64,000 bases of DNA from Phycicoccus sp. CSK15P-2 (GTDB taxonomy: Bacteria > Actinomycetota > Actinomycetes > Actinomycetales > Dermatophilaceae), in NCBI RefSeq assembly GCF_016888005.1, contig NZ_JAFDVE010000011.1:1-64000 (forward strand), read 5' to 3'. The notes beneath the pieces were generated by a model that made no database searches, was not told the DNA's origin, and saw only the letters and a list, made by a program, of their open reading frames with translations. Shown here one piece after another: positions 37,529 through 46,400 of this stretch. How positions within the stretch are numbered: position 1 is the first letter of the stretch; every line of letters begins with the position of its first letter. Made by a program: the position numbers and the translations under genes.

Positions 37529-39655
37529 TCAGGCGTCGATGCGCTCCTTGTCGAGCCGGTCGGCACTGTCGACGATGAAGTCCTTGCGCGGGCCGACCTC
37601 GCCGCCCATGAGCAGCTCGAAGACCTTCGCCGCCGACTCGATGTCGCCGAGCGTCACCTTCCGCAGCGTGCGCTGGCGCGGGTCCATCGTCGTCTCGGCC
37701 AGCTGGTCGGCGTCCATCTCGCCGAGGCCCTTGTAGCGCTGCAGCGGCTTGGTCCGCTTGTTCCGCTTCTGGAGGTTCGCCATCGTCCGGCGCATCTCGG
37801 CCTCGGAGTAGGTGTAGATCACCTCGTTGGCCTTGCCCCCCGGGTTGACGACCTCGATCCGGTGCAGCGGAGGGACCGCGGCGTACACCCGCCCCGCCTC
37901 GACGAGCGGCCGCATGTACCGGAAGAACAGCGTGAGCAGCAGGGTGCGGATGTGGGCGCCGTCGACGTCGGCGTCGGTCATGATGATGACCTTGCCGTAC
38001 CGGGCGGACTCGAGGTCGAACGTGCGGCCCGACCCGGCGCCGATGACCTGGATGATCGCGGCGCACTCGGCGTTGCCGAGCATGTCGGTCACCGACGCCT
38101 TCTGGACGTTGAGGATCTTGCCGCGGATCGGCAGCAGGGCCTGGTGGTCGCTGCTGCGCGCGAGCTTCGCCGTGCCGAGCGCGCTGTCGCCCTCGACGAT
38201 GAACAGCTCGGTGTGGTCGGGGTCGCTGCTGCGGCAGTCGGCCAGCTTCGCGGGCAGGCTCGAGGACTCCAGGGCCGTCTTGCGACGCTGGGTCTCCTTG
38301 TGCAGCCGGGCGCTGATCCGCGACTTCATCTCGGCGACGACCTTCTCGAGGACGCTCGCCGCCTGCTGCTTGACCGGGCGCTTCGTGGAGGTGAGCAGTC
38401 CGGTGAGCTCGGTCTCGACCACCTTGGCCACGATCTGGCGGACCGCGGCGGTGCCGAGGACCTCCTTGGTCTGGCCCTCGAACTGAGGCTCGGCGAGGCG
38501 GACCGTGACGACGGCGGTGAGGCCGGCCAGCGCGTCGTCCTTCTCGAGCTTGTCGGTGCCCGCCTTGAGCCGTCGCGCGTTGGCCTCGACCTGCTTGCGC
38601 AGCGTCTTGAGCAGGGCCTGCTCGAAGCCCGCGATGTGGGTGCCGCCCTTGGGGGTCGCGATGATGTTGACGAACGAGCGGACGGCGGTGTCGTACCCGG
38701 TGCCCCAGCGCAGCGCGATGTCGACGCCGCACTCCCGCTCGACCTCGGTCGGGGTCATGTGACCCTGGGCGTCGAGGACGGGGACGGTCTCGGTGAACGT
38801 GCCGGTGCCCTGCAGCCGCCAGACGTCGGTGACCGCGGCGTCCGGGGCGAGGAACTCGGTGAACTCGGAGATCCCTCCGTCGTGGAGGAAGACCTCCTCG
38901 GTGGGCTCCTCGCCCCGCTCGTCGCGGATGACGATGGTCAGCCCCGGGACGAGGAAGGAGGTCTGCCGGGCCCGCCCGAGCAGGCCCTCGAGGTCGAAGG
39001 AGGCGTCCTTGAGGAAGATCTGCCGGTCGGCCCAGTAGCGCACCCGGGTGCCCGTGACGCCCCGCTTGGCCCTGCCGACGACGGCGAGGTCGCTGGTCTT
39101 CGTGTACGGGGTGAAGTCGTGCTCGGGGTCCTTGCTGCCCTGCGCCCCGGCGACGTCGGAGAACACGCCCGGCTCGCCGCGGCGGAAGCTCATCGCGTAC
39201 GTCTTGCCGGCGCGGTCGACCTCGACGTCGAGGCGCGAGGAGAGCGCGTTGACGACCGACGCGCCGACGCCGTGCAGGCCACCGGACGCGGTGTAGCTGC
39301 CCCCGCCGAACTTCCCGCCGGCGTGCAGGCGGGTGTAGACGAGCTCGACGCCGGTCAGGCCGGTGCGCGGCTCGATGTCGACCGGGACGCCGCGGCCGTT
39401 GTCGTGGACCTCGACGGAGCCGTCGCGGTGCAGGACGACCTCGACGTGGTCGCAGTGGCCACCGAGGGCCTCGTCGACCGCGTTGTCGATGATCTCCCAG
39501 AGGCAGTGCATGAGCCCGCGGGAGTCGGTGGAGCCGATGTACATGCCCGGTCGCTTGCGGACCGCCTCGAGTCCCTCGAGGACCTGGAGGTGGTGGGCGG
39601 TGTACTCGGACGCGGACTTGCTCGTCGCGGTCTTCTTGGCAGCGGTCGTCGGCAC
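37529..39655 (-). CDS. parE: DNA topoisomerase IV subunit B (GyrB/ParE family)
   Basis: 708 residues. GHKL ATPase: EIIDNAVDEALGG, DNGRGVPVDI and GGLHGVGASVVNA; a transducer domain; then TOPRIM with the acidic residues in FIVEGDSALGTAK and IIMTDADVDGAHI, and C-terminal QRYKGLGEM. Forms the A2B2 enzyme with the product of parC at 28.8-31.3 kb; it is assumed to be the decatenase, the gyrase genes lying elsewhere. GTG 39655 (VPTTAAKK) is 7 nt after TAGCCT and lacks a Shine-Dalgarno site, so it is probably leaderless. Confidence 0.93.
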   Translation of the reverse strand: MPTTAAKKTATSKSASEYTAHHLQVLEGLEAVRKRPGMYIGSTDSRGLMHCLWEIIDNAVDEALGGHCDHVEVVLHRDGSVEVHDNGRGVPVDIEPRTGLTGVELVYTRLHAGGKFGGGSYTASGGLHGVGASVVNALSSRLDVEVDRAGKTYAMSFRRGEPGVFSDVAGAQGSKDPEHDFTPYTKTSDLAVVGRAKRGVTGTRVRYWADRQIFLKDASFDLEGLLGRARQTSFLVPGLTIVIRDERGEEPTEEVFLHDGGISEFTEFLAPDAAVTDVWRLQGTGTFTETVPVLDAQGHMTPTEVERECGVDIALRWGTGYDTAVRSFVNIIATPKGGTHIAGFEQALLKTLRKQVEANARRLKAGTDKLEKDDALAGLTAVVTVRLAEPQFEGQTKEVLGTAAVRQIVAKVVETELTGLLTSTKRPVKQQAASVLEKVVAEMKSRISARLHKETQRRKTALESSSLPAKLADCRSSDPDHTELFIVEGDSALGTAKLARSSDHQALLPIRGKILNVQKASVTDMLGNAECAAIIQVIGAGSGRTFDLESARYGKVIIMTDADVDGAHIRTLLLTLFFRYMRPLVEAGRVYAAVPPLHRIEVVNPGGKANEVIYTYSEAEMRRTMANLQKRNKRTKPLQRYKGLGEMDADQLAETTMDPRQRTLRKVTLGDIESAAKVFELLMGGEVGPRKDFIVDSADRLDKERIDA

Positions 39656-39662
39656 GCCCAGC

Positions 39663-39668
39663 AGGCTA
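39663..39668 (-). promoter_or_regulatory. parE -10 element, leaderless start
   Basis: TAGCCT on the minus strand, 7 nt before the GTG at 39655. Confidence 0.45.
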
Positions 39669-39900
39669 ACCGGCGGCCGGGACGGCTCCCGACAGGCGCA
39701 CCGGGCGTCCCGGGAGTCCACCGGCCGGAGGGGTCCGGGCTCGGTCGAAAGGTCACGATCCGGTGATGACGCGCCCGGGTGGGGCCCCCGTTGCACCCGG
39801 GGAAGCATCAGGCGTGCTTGACTGTTGCACAGGTCGCCGATCCGCACGGGTCGGTGACCCCGAACACCGGTAGGACCACGAGCGAGCCGAGGAGGCCGAT

Positions 39901-40122
39901 GTGAACGCCGCACTGGCACCCACCCTGACCACCGCGGACCGCTGCGACCGCTGCGGGGCCCAGGCCTATGTCCGGGCCCGCCTCAACGCCGGCGGCGAGC
40001 TGCTCTTCTGCGCCCACCACGGCCGCGAGCACGCTCCGGCCCTCGCCGACAAGGCGGAGATCCACGACGAGAGCGAGCGGCTCAACGAGCCCGAGCCCTT
40101 CGCCGCCCCCACCGAGGACTGA
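39901..40122 (+). CDS. DUF7455-type small zinc-ribbon protein
   Basis: 73 residues. CDRCGAQAYVRARL and LFCAHHGREH give a C-x2-C ... C-x2-H zinc knuckle; the C-terminal part is acidic (EIHDESERLNEPEP). The GTG is preceded by AGGAGG. Small proteins of this type commonly lie next to hrdB/sigA or topoisomerase IV genes in actinobacteria; function unknown. TTGACT at 39818-39823 may be part of its promoter. Confidence 0.85.
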   Translation: MNAALAPTLTTADRCDRCGAQAYVRARLNAGGELLFCAHHGREHAPALADKAEIHDESERLNEPEPFAAPTED

Positions 40123-40160
40123 GCCCACCCCGGCTCCTGCCACCGTCCGGCGGCTCACCC

Positions 40161-40655
40161 ATGGACGCGATGGCCGACGACGTCTGGATCGTCCTCCCCC
40201 CGCTGCTCATCGTCATCGGGCTGTTCGGGATCGTCGTCCCGGTCCTGCCCGGCATGCTGCTCATCGTCTTCGGCATGCTCGTGTGGGCGCTCGGCGAGCA
40301 GTCCGTCACCGGCTGGGTGCTGCTCGCGATGGCCCTGCTCCTCGCGGGCGCGGGGCTGGTGCTCCAGTACCTCCTCCCCGGCCGGCGGATGAAGGAGCGC
40401 GGCGTCCGGACCTCGACCCTCGTCCTCGCCGTCGGGCTGGGGATCGTCGGGTTCTTCGTCATCCCGGTCGTCGGAGCGGTCGTCGGCTTCGTCGGCGGGA
40501 TCTGGCTCGTCGAGACGGGTCGTGGGTCGGGGCGGTCGGATGCGTGGAGCCGCACCAAGCACGCGGTCGTCGCCATCGCTCAGGGCATCGGGATCGAGCT
40601 CGTCGCCGGGCTGTCGGTCGCCGCCCTCTACGTCGTGGGGCTGCTCGTCACCTGA
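40161..40655 (+). CDS. DUF456 membrane protein
   Basis: 164 residues with four or five hydrophobic segments (LLIVIGLFGIVVPVLPG, LLIVFGMLVWAL, VLLAMALLLAGAGLVL, LGIVGFFVIPVVGAVVGFVGG, VAALYVVGLLV). The GIVVPVLPG and GAVVGFVGG glycine-rich turns are typical of DUF456. Role unknown. It ends convergently, overlapping the 50-residue PGPGW gene by 8 bp. Confidence 0.85.
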   Translation: MDAMADDVWIVLPPLLIVIGLFGIVVPVLPGMLLIVFGMLVWALGEQSVTGWVLLAMALLLAGAGLVLQYLLPGRRMKERGVRTSTLVLAVGLGIVGFFVIPVVGAVVGFVGGIWLVETGRGSGRSDAWSRTKHAVVAIAQGIGIELVAGLSVAALYVVGLLVT

Positions 40656-40800
40656 CCGCGGCGCGCAGTGCCACGCCGATGCCGAGCAGGACAATGCTGG
40701 ACAGGACGAGGAGCCATCCGGGCCCCGGCAGGGGGACGAGGAGCAGGCCGAGGCCCAGAAGGACCGCGCCCACGGCCACCAGGACCGCGCCGGCGGTCAC
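40648..40800 (-). CDS. PGPGW-motif small transmembrane protein
   Basis: 50 residues: two short hydrophobic helices joined by VPLPGPGWLLVL, the PGPGW motif of a small membrane family. The GTG at 40800 overlaps the stop of the DUF3040 gene (GTGA), so it is translated by coupling. Function unknown; its size is easily missed. Confidence 0.75.
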   Translation of the reverse strand: MTAGAVLVAVGAVLLGLGLLLVPLPGPGWLLVLSSIVLLGIGVALRAAVR

Positions 40801-41183
40801 CAGTTGTTCTCGCGGCGCTCCCAGCGCTCGTCGAGGCGGTCGATGAGCGATCCGCCCTTCTTCCGCGACCGCGCGCCCTTCGACTGGACCGTGCCGTCCT
40901 CGCTGACGACCCCGAGGCGGGAGGCCCGCGATGGGGTGGCGGCGAAGACGGCGGCCATGACCATGACCGCGAATCCGACGGCCCCGACCCACATCGTCGT
41001 GTTGACCCCGACGAGGACGAGCCCGAGGCCGATAAGCACCCCGACCGCACCGACGACCCATCGCCGTCGCTGGATGGAGCCGAGTCCGCTGCTCTTCATC
41101 TGCGAGGCGAACTTGGGGTCCTCGGCGGTGAGCGCCTGCTCCATCTGCTCGAGCATCTGCTGCTCGTGGTCTGAGAGGGGCAC
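40797..41183 (-). CDS. DUF3040 membrane protein
   Basis: 128 residues. VPLSDHEQQMLEQMEQALTAEDPKFA is the conserved cytosolic N-terminus; two membrane segments follow (VGAVGVLIGLGLVLVGV and VGAVGFAVMVMAAVFAA), then a basic C-terminus (RSRKKGGSLIDRLDERWERR). GGAGG lies 5 nt before the GTG. Family function unknown in actinobacteria. Confidence 0.9.
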   Translation of the reverse strand: MPLSDHEQQMLEQMEQALTAEDPKFASQMKSSGLGSIQRRRWVVGAVGVLIGLGLVLVGVNTTMWVGAVGFAVMVMAAVFAATPSRASRLGVVSEDGTVQSKGARSRKKGGSLIDRLDERWERRENNW

Positions 41184-41241
41184 TGATCCTCCCGGTGGTC
41201 GGCTCGGACGCCCGACGAGCGCCCCGTTGGTCCCTGTCCGT

Positions 41242-42498
41242 TCAGGATAGGTGCCGAGGTCGCCGCACGGAAGCGGATGGACGAGGTTCCACGAGACTGG
41301 CTGGACGGACGACGTCCGAACCGAACCTGGCGCGGGCCCGGTCGACGGCACGGTCGGCGTCTCGCCAGCCGTGCTCGGGCTCCCCGAGGACCCCCTGGAG
41401 CGGGGCCCGCTCGGCGGGGACGAGACCGGAGAGCCGCACCCCGACGAGCCGGATCCGGGCCCGCTGCAGGCCGAGGGCGTCGAAGAGGTGGGTCGCGGTG
41501 GCATGGACCGCCCGCCCGCTGTCGGTCGGCTCCCGGAGGGTCCTCGCCCGGGTGATCGTCGTGAAGTCGCTGAACCTCACCTTGAGGGTGACGGTCCGAC
41601 CCGTGAGACCCGCGGTGCGGGTACGGGCCGCGGTGCGCTCGCTCAGGGCGAGCAGGTGGCGGCGGATGAGGACGGCGTCGTCGAGGTCGGCCTCGAACGT
41701 CTCGTCGCTGCCGATGCTCTTCTCCCGCTGCTCCCGCTCGACCGGACGCGGGTCGTGCCCCCACGCGAGCTCGTGCAGATGCCGGCCGGTGGCCTCCCCG
41801 AGGCCTCGGACGAGGGTCTCTACCGGGGTGTGGGCGATGTCGGCGACGGTGCGCAGCCCGAGCCGGAGCAGCGTCTCCTCCGTCCGGTCCCCCACCCCCC
41901 ACAGGGCCGCGACGGGCAGCTGCTGGACGAACGGGACGACCTCGTCGCCGGGCACGACGACCATGCCGTCCGGCTTGGCGAGGTTCGAGGCGAGCTTCGC
42001 GACGAGCTTGCTCGGGGCGACCCCGACCGAGCACGTGATCCCCTGCTCGTCGTGGACGGTGTCCCGCAGGTGCTGGGCGATCGTCGCGGGGCTGCCGAGC
42101 CGCCGGACCGCCCCGGAGACGTCGAGGAAGGCCTCGTCGAGGCTCAGGGGCTCCAGGTGCGGGGTGACCGCACGGAAGGTCTCCATGACCCCGGCCGAGA
42201 TCGTCGCGTAGAGGTCGTGGTCGGGACGCAGCACGGTCGCCTGCGGGCAGAGACGGCGGGCGCGTCCCATCGGCATCGCCGAGGTGACCCCGAACCGGCG
42301 GGCCTCGTAGGTGGCCGAGAGGACGACACCGCGGGTCCCGCCGCCGATGATGACCGGCGTGCCGACCAGCTCGGGGTGGGACAGCAGGGTGGCCGACGCG
42401 TAGAAGGCGTCCATGTCGACGTGGAGGACGGTGCACCCGGTGTCGTCGGGCGGGGTGTCGTGGAGCCTCTCGGGAAGGGCGAACTGGCGGCGGCTCAT
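41242..42498 (-). CDS. dinB: DNA polymerase IV (Y family)
   Basis: 418 residues, catalytically complete: D28 and D30 in VDMDAFYAS and D121-E122 in SLDEAFLD, HhH region, little-finger domain after about 240. A clear QxLxLF clamp-binding peptide is not evident at the C-terminus (ends SVRRPRHLS), recalling clamp-independent actinobacterial DinB2 types. Start ATG 42498, with GAGG about 8 nt upstream; an in-frame start at 42531 has less support. No LexA box lies before it, in contrast to the dnaE2 operon 5 kb away. Confidence 0.93.
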   Translation of the reverse strand: MSRRQFALPERLHDTPPDDTGCTVLHVDMDAFYASATLLSHPELVGTPVIIGGGTRGVVLSATYEARRFGVTSAMPMGRARRLCPQATVLRPDHDLYATISAGVMETFRAVTPHLEPLSLDEAFLDVSGAVRRLGSPATIAQHLRDTVHDEQGITCSVGVAPSKLVAKLASNLAKPDGMVVVPGDEVVPFVQQLPVAALWGVGDRTEETLLRLGLRTVADIAHTPVETLVRGLGEATGRHLHELAWGHDPRPVEREQREKSIGSDETFEADLDDAVLIRRHLLALSERTAARTRTAGLTGRTVTLKVRFSDFTTITRARTLREPTDSGRAVHATATHLFDALGLQRARIRLVGVRLSGLVPAERAPLQGVLGEPEHGWRDADRAVDRARARFGSDVVRPASLVEPRPSASVRRPRHLS

Positions 42499-42548
42499 GG
42501 GGACGCCTCGCTCCCCCGCCGCGCGACGCACCCTCCGCCGGCACCCGT

Positions 42549-42592
42549 GATGGTGCAGGAGCGGGGGTGGTCACCCCGGTTCCTGCACCATC
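42549..42592. terminator. Long hairpin between methyltransferase and dinB genes
   Basis: GATGGTGCAGGA (42549-42560) pairs perfectly with TCCTGCACCATC (42581-42592), and an inner stem GGGGTG/CACCCC (42564-42569/42572-42577) extends it. It lies 66-109 nt past the methyltransferase stop and 51-94 nt before the dinB ATG. Terminator of the upstream gene, or part of the dinB leader. Confidence 0.65.
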
Positions 42593-42657
42593 GGACGCGC
42601 CGCCGAGGGCTCCCGGGTGAGCCGGAGCGTCCCGCGGCGGGTCGGGCGGGCGCGCGG

Positions 42658-43437
42658 TCAGCCGCGGGCCGCGAGGACGTGCAGGGCGCTGCCGAGGCTG
42701 CCGAGCAGCGGGTGGTCGGCGGCCGCCGCGGCGGCGTCCTCGAGGGCGGCGAGAGCGGCCCGGTCCGAGTCGGAGTCCAGGAGCGCCGAGGGGACGAGGT
42801 CGGCGAAGACCCGGACCCCTTGGACGTGGACGGGCTCGAGACCGTGCTCACGCAGGAGGGCGAGCACGGCCGGCTCGTCGAACCGGTGGGGCGCGGGGTC
42901 GTCCTCCCCCCACCTGCCGTCGGGGCGCTCGAGGACCGCGCGGGCGCGGTCGAGCCGCCCGGCGAGGGCATGGGTGAGCACGGCGTGGAGGCGCTGGGCC
43001 ACGACGAGGCTGAACGTGCCGTCCGGGGCGAGGAGCGCGGCGACGGCACCGACCGCTGCGGCGGGGTCGTCGACGACCTCGAGGGTCCCGTGCAGGCAGA
43101 CGAGGTCGAACGCGGCGTCGGTGCCGACGAGGTCGCGGACGGTGTCGGCGTCGCCCTGGAGGGCGTGGATGCGCCCCTCCACACCCTGCTCGGTGGCCCG
43201 GCGGCGCAGCGAGAAGAGCGCGTCGGGGCTGGGGTCGACGACGGTGAGCCCGTGACCGGCCACGGCGAGCGGGACGGCCGTGCCGCCCGTGCCACCACCG
43301 AGGTCGAGGACGCGCAGCGGGCGGCCGAGCGCGGCGGACCGCTCGGCCACGTGGGCGTCGAGGACGCGCTGGACGACCGCGGTGCGGGACCCGGCCGCCA
43401 GGGCCGGGCGTGGGGGACGGCCACGGTCGTCGGCCAC
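42658..43437 (-). CDS. Class I SAM-dependent methyltransferase
   Basis: 259 residues. VLDLGGGTGGTAVPLA is SAM motif I, VVDPSP motif II, and DLVCLHGTLEVVDDP the post-II region, as in CmoM/SmtA-like enzymes. GAGGAG precedes the GTG at 43437. It lies 48 nt beyond the dnaE2 stop in the same direction and could be part of that transcript. Substrate unknown (small molecule or tRNA nucleoside). Confidence 0.8.
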   Translation of the reverse strand: MADDRGRPPRPALAAGSRTAVVQRVLDAHVAERSAALGRPLRVLDLGGGTGGTAVPLAVAGHGLTVVDPSPDALFSLRRRATEQGVEGRIHALQGDADTVRDLVGTDAAFDLVCLHGTLEVVDDPAAAVGAVAALLAPDGTFSLVVAQRLHAVLTHALAGRLDRARAVLERPDGRWGEDDPAPHRFDEPAVLALLREHGLEPVHVQGVRVFADLVPSALLDSDSDRAALAALEDAAAAAADHPLLGSLGSALHVLAARG

Positions 43438-43485
43438 GGGCGGTCTCCTCGGGGGGTCGTCGGCGGTGCTGCGGAGGGTCCCACC

Positions 43486-46400
43486 CTAGTGTCCCGAGCT
43501 TCCCGGGCTGGCGTGCCACAGCTTGCGCGACGGCAGCGCGGAGGAGCCCGGCACACCACGCCCGGAGCGGGGGTCGGCCCCGGCGGGCCGGATGTCGGCG
43601 TACGGCGACTGCCTGAACCCCGAGGCGTGGACGAGCACCCGGCGACCGGGCTGCTGCGCTGCCTCGCGGACGGCGTGCTCGGCGGCCTCCGCCCGAGCCA
43701 CGGCGCCGGCCTCCCCCGCCACGACGGCCTCCCGGACGGCCGCGAGCCCACCGAGCTGCCAGGCGTCCCACAGCGCGGCGAGCTCCCAGGCCCCGGTGGC
43801 CCGGATCGAGACGCCACGGTCGCCGGTGCGGCGCAGCACGCCGCGGACGAGGAGCATCCACGAGTGGAAGACGACGCCGGCGTACGGGCCCTGGACGTCC
43901 TCGAAGAACGTGCAGTCCGACGGGCCGGTGCCGTCGTCCAGGGTGAGGAAGACGACCCGCCGCCCGGAGCGGACCGGCGGGGTCTGGGTCGCGACCTTGA
44001 CCCCGGCGACCCAGACCTCGCTGCGGCTGCGGCTGCTCAACAGGTCGCGGCTGCGGGTGACGCCGAGCGCGGTGAGCAACGGCTCGTAGAACGAGGCGAC
44101 GTGGGCCGAGGCGTCGAGGCCGAGGACGTCGAGCTCGGCGCGGACCCGCTCGGCCCCGGTCATCTCGGGCAGCCCGGTGCCGGCGACGAGCCGCGGCCGG
44201 TCGCCGAGGTCGAGGGTCAGCTGGGTCGGCTGCTCCCGGGCCGGACGGACCTCACGGGCCGCCTGCGACTGAGCGGCCGCCCGGGCCCGGACGTCGGCGC
44301 CGGCCTCCTGCTCCTCGCGGACGGTGCTGGTCGGCACGACGAGCCGGTGGCCGTCGACGGTGCCCTCCTGCGGCGCGCGGTGGCCCCGGCGCGGACCGGC
44401 TCGCCGCCCCGCTCCCCCGTGCCGCTCCCAGCGGTCGAGCTCGGCGACGTGGAGCAGGAGGTCGCGCCGGGTGACCCGGCCGCGCCGCCCGAGGCTGCCG
44501 GGCCCCAGCCCGTGCAGGGAGTCGAAGGCTCCGGCCAGGACGAGCCGCTCGGTGACCGGGCGGCTGACCCGGGCCCGGGTCCAGAAGTCGCCGAGGTCGG
44601 AGTACGGCTGGCCGGCCACCGTCCGGGCGACCTCGGCCGCGCTGATGCCCTTGACGTCGGCGAGCGAGAGCCGGATGCCGTACGGCTGCGGGTCACGCTT
44701 CCACCCCGGCACCGCGTCGGGATCCGCTCCCTCGGGTGCTGCGTCGTCGGCTGCTCCGCTCAGCGCCTCCCCTCCCGTGCCGGCGACTCCGGCGTCGTCC
44801 ACCGGCTCGATGCGGTAGGTGTCGGACGAGACGTTGACGTCGAGGCCGAGGACCGGGATGCCGAAGGAGCGGGCGTCGTCGAGGAGCAGCCGCTTGGGGT
44901 ACATCCCCGGGTCGTGGGTGAGGATGCCTGCGAGGAAGGCCGCCGGGTGGTGGGCCTTGAGCCACGCCGAGTGGTACGTGGGCAGCGCGAACGCCGCGGC
45001 GTGCGCCTTGCAGAAGCCGAAGCTCGCGAAGCTCTTGAGCACCGCCCAGATCCGGTCGCGCTCCTCGGGGGTGTAGCCGCGGGCCCGCGCCGCCGGGCGC
45101 CACCACGCCTCGACCTCCTTCTGGCCCTTCGGCGTGCCCATGCTGCGGCGCACCTCGTCTGCCTGGGCCAGGCTCACCCCGGTGGTCTCGGCGACGATGA
45201 GCAGCACCTGCTCGTGGAAGACGACGACGCCCTCGGTCTCCTCGAGCGCCGGCACGAGGCTCGGATGGAGGAAGCGCCGCTCCCGCCAGCCGTGCCGGGA
45301 CTCGAGGAACGGGGTGATCATGTCGGACTTCACCGGCCCGGGCCGGAAGAGCGAGATGTCGATGACGAGGTCCTCGAACTCGGTGGGCCCGAGCTTGCCG
45401 ACGAGCTCGCGCTGCCCCGGGCTCTCGATCTGGAACATCCCGAGGGTGCGGGTCGTCCGGATGAGCTCGAAGGTGCTCTCGTCGTCGAGCGGCACCTGTG
45501 CCTCGTCGTCGAGGTCGATGCGCTCCCCCGTGACCCGCTCGACCTCGGCGACGGCGTGCGCCATCGAGGACTGCATCCGGATGCCGAGGACGTCGAGCTT
45601 GAGGAACCCGAGGGTCTCGACGTCGTCCTTGTCGAACTGGCTCATCGGGAAACCGAGCCAGCTGGCCTCGACCGGCGTGCGGTCGAGCATCCCGGCACTC
45701 GACAGCACGACCCCGCACGGGTGCAGCGCGATGTGCCGGGGCAGGCCGTCGAGGGCCTCGACGAGGTCGAAGAAGGCGCCCATCCGGGGCGAGTCCAGGC
45801 CACGGCTGCGCAGCTCGGGGAGGTCGGCGACGGCGCTGCGGGCGTCCCGGGCCCGGATGTGGGGGAATGCCTTGGCGATCTCGTCGACCTCCTGCGGGGC
45901 CATCCCGAGCGCGGCCCCGACGTCGCGGACGGCGTGCCGGACCTTGTAGGTGTCCGTCATCGACACGCACGTGACCCGCTCGCCGCCGAAGCGGTCGAGC
46001 ACCGCCTCGTAGATCTCGGTGCGCCGGGCGGACTCGACGTCGATGTCGATGTCCGGCAGCTCGGCCCGCAGCGGGGAGCAGAACCGCTCCATGAGGAGGC
46101 CGTGGCGGACGGGGTCGATGCCGCTGATGCCGAGGAGGTGGTTGACCAGGCTGCCGGCGCCGGAGCCACGGGCCGCGACCCGCACGCCGCGCTCCCGGAC
46201 GAGGTCGGTGACCTCGGCGACGGTGAGGAAGTACGTCGGGTAGCCGAGCGAGCGGATGACGGCGAGCTCGGCGTCGAGCCGGTCGTGGACGACGGCGAGG
46301 TGCGCCTCGGACGCCCCCGGGTAGCGCCGGCCGACCCCGGCCCGGCAACGGTGGACGAGCTCGTCCATCGGGTCCTCACCGGGCCCGAGGCCGAGGACCT

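Noticed and set aside
42499-42657. LexA control of dinB
   Set aside because: No TCGAAC-N4-GTTCGA or close variant was found upstream of the dinB ATG.
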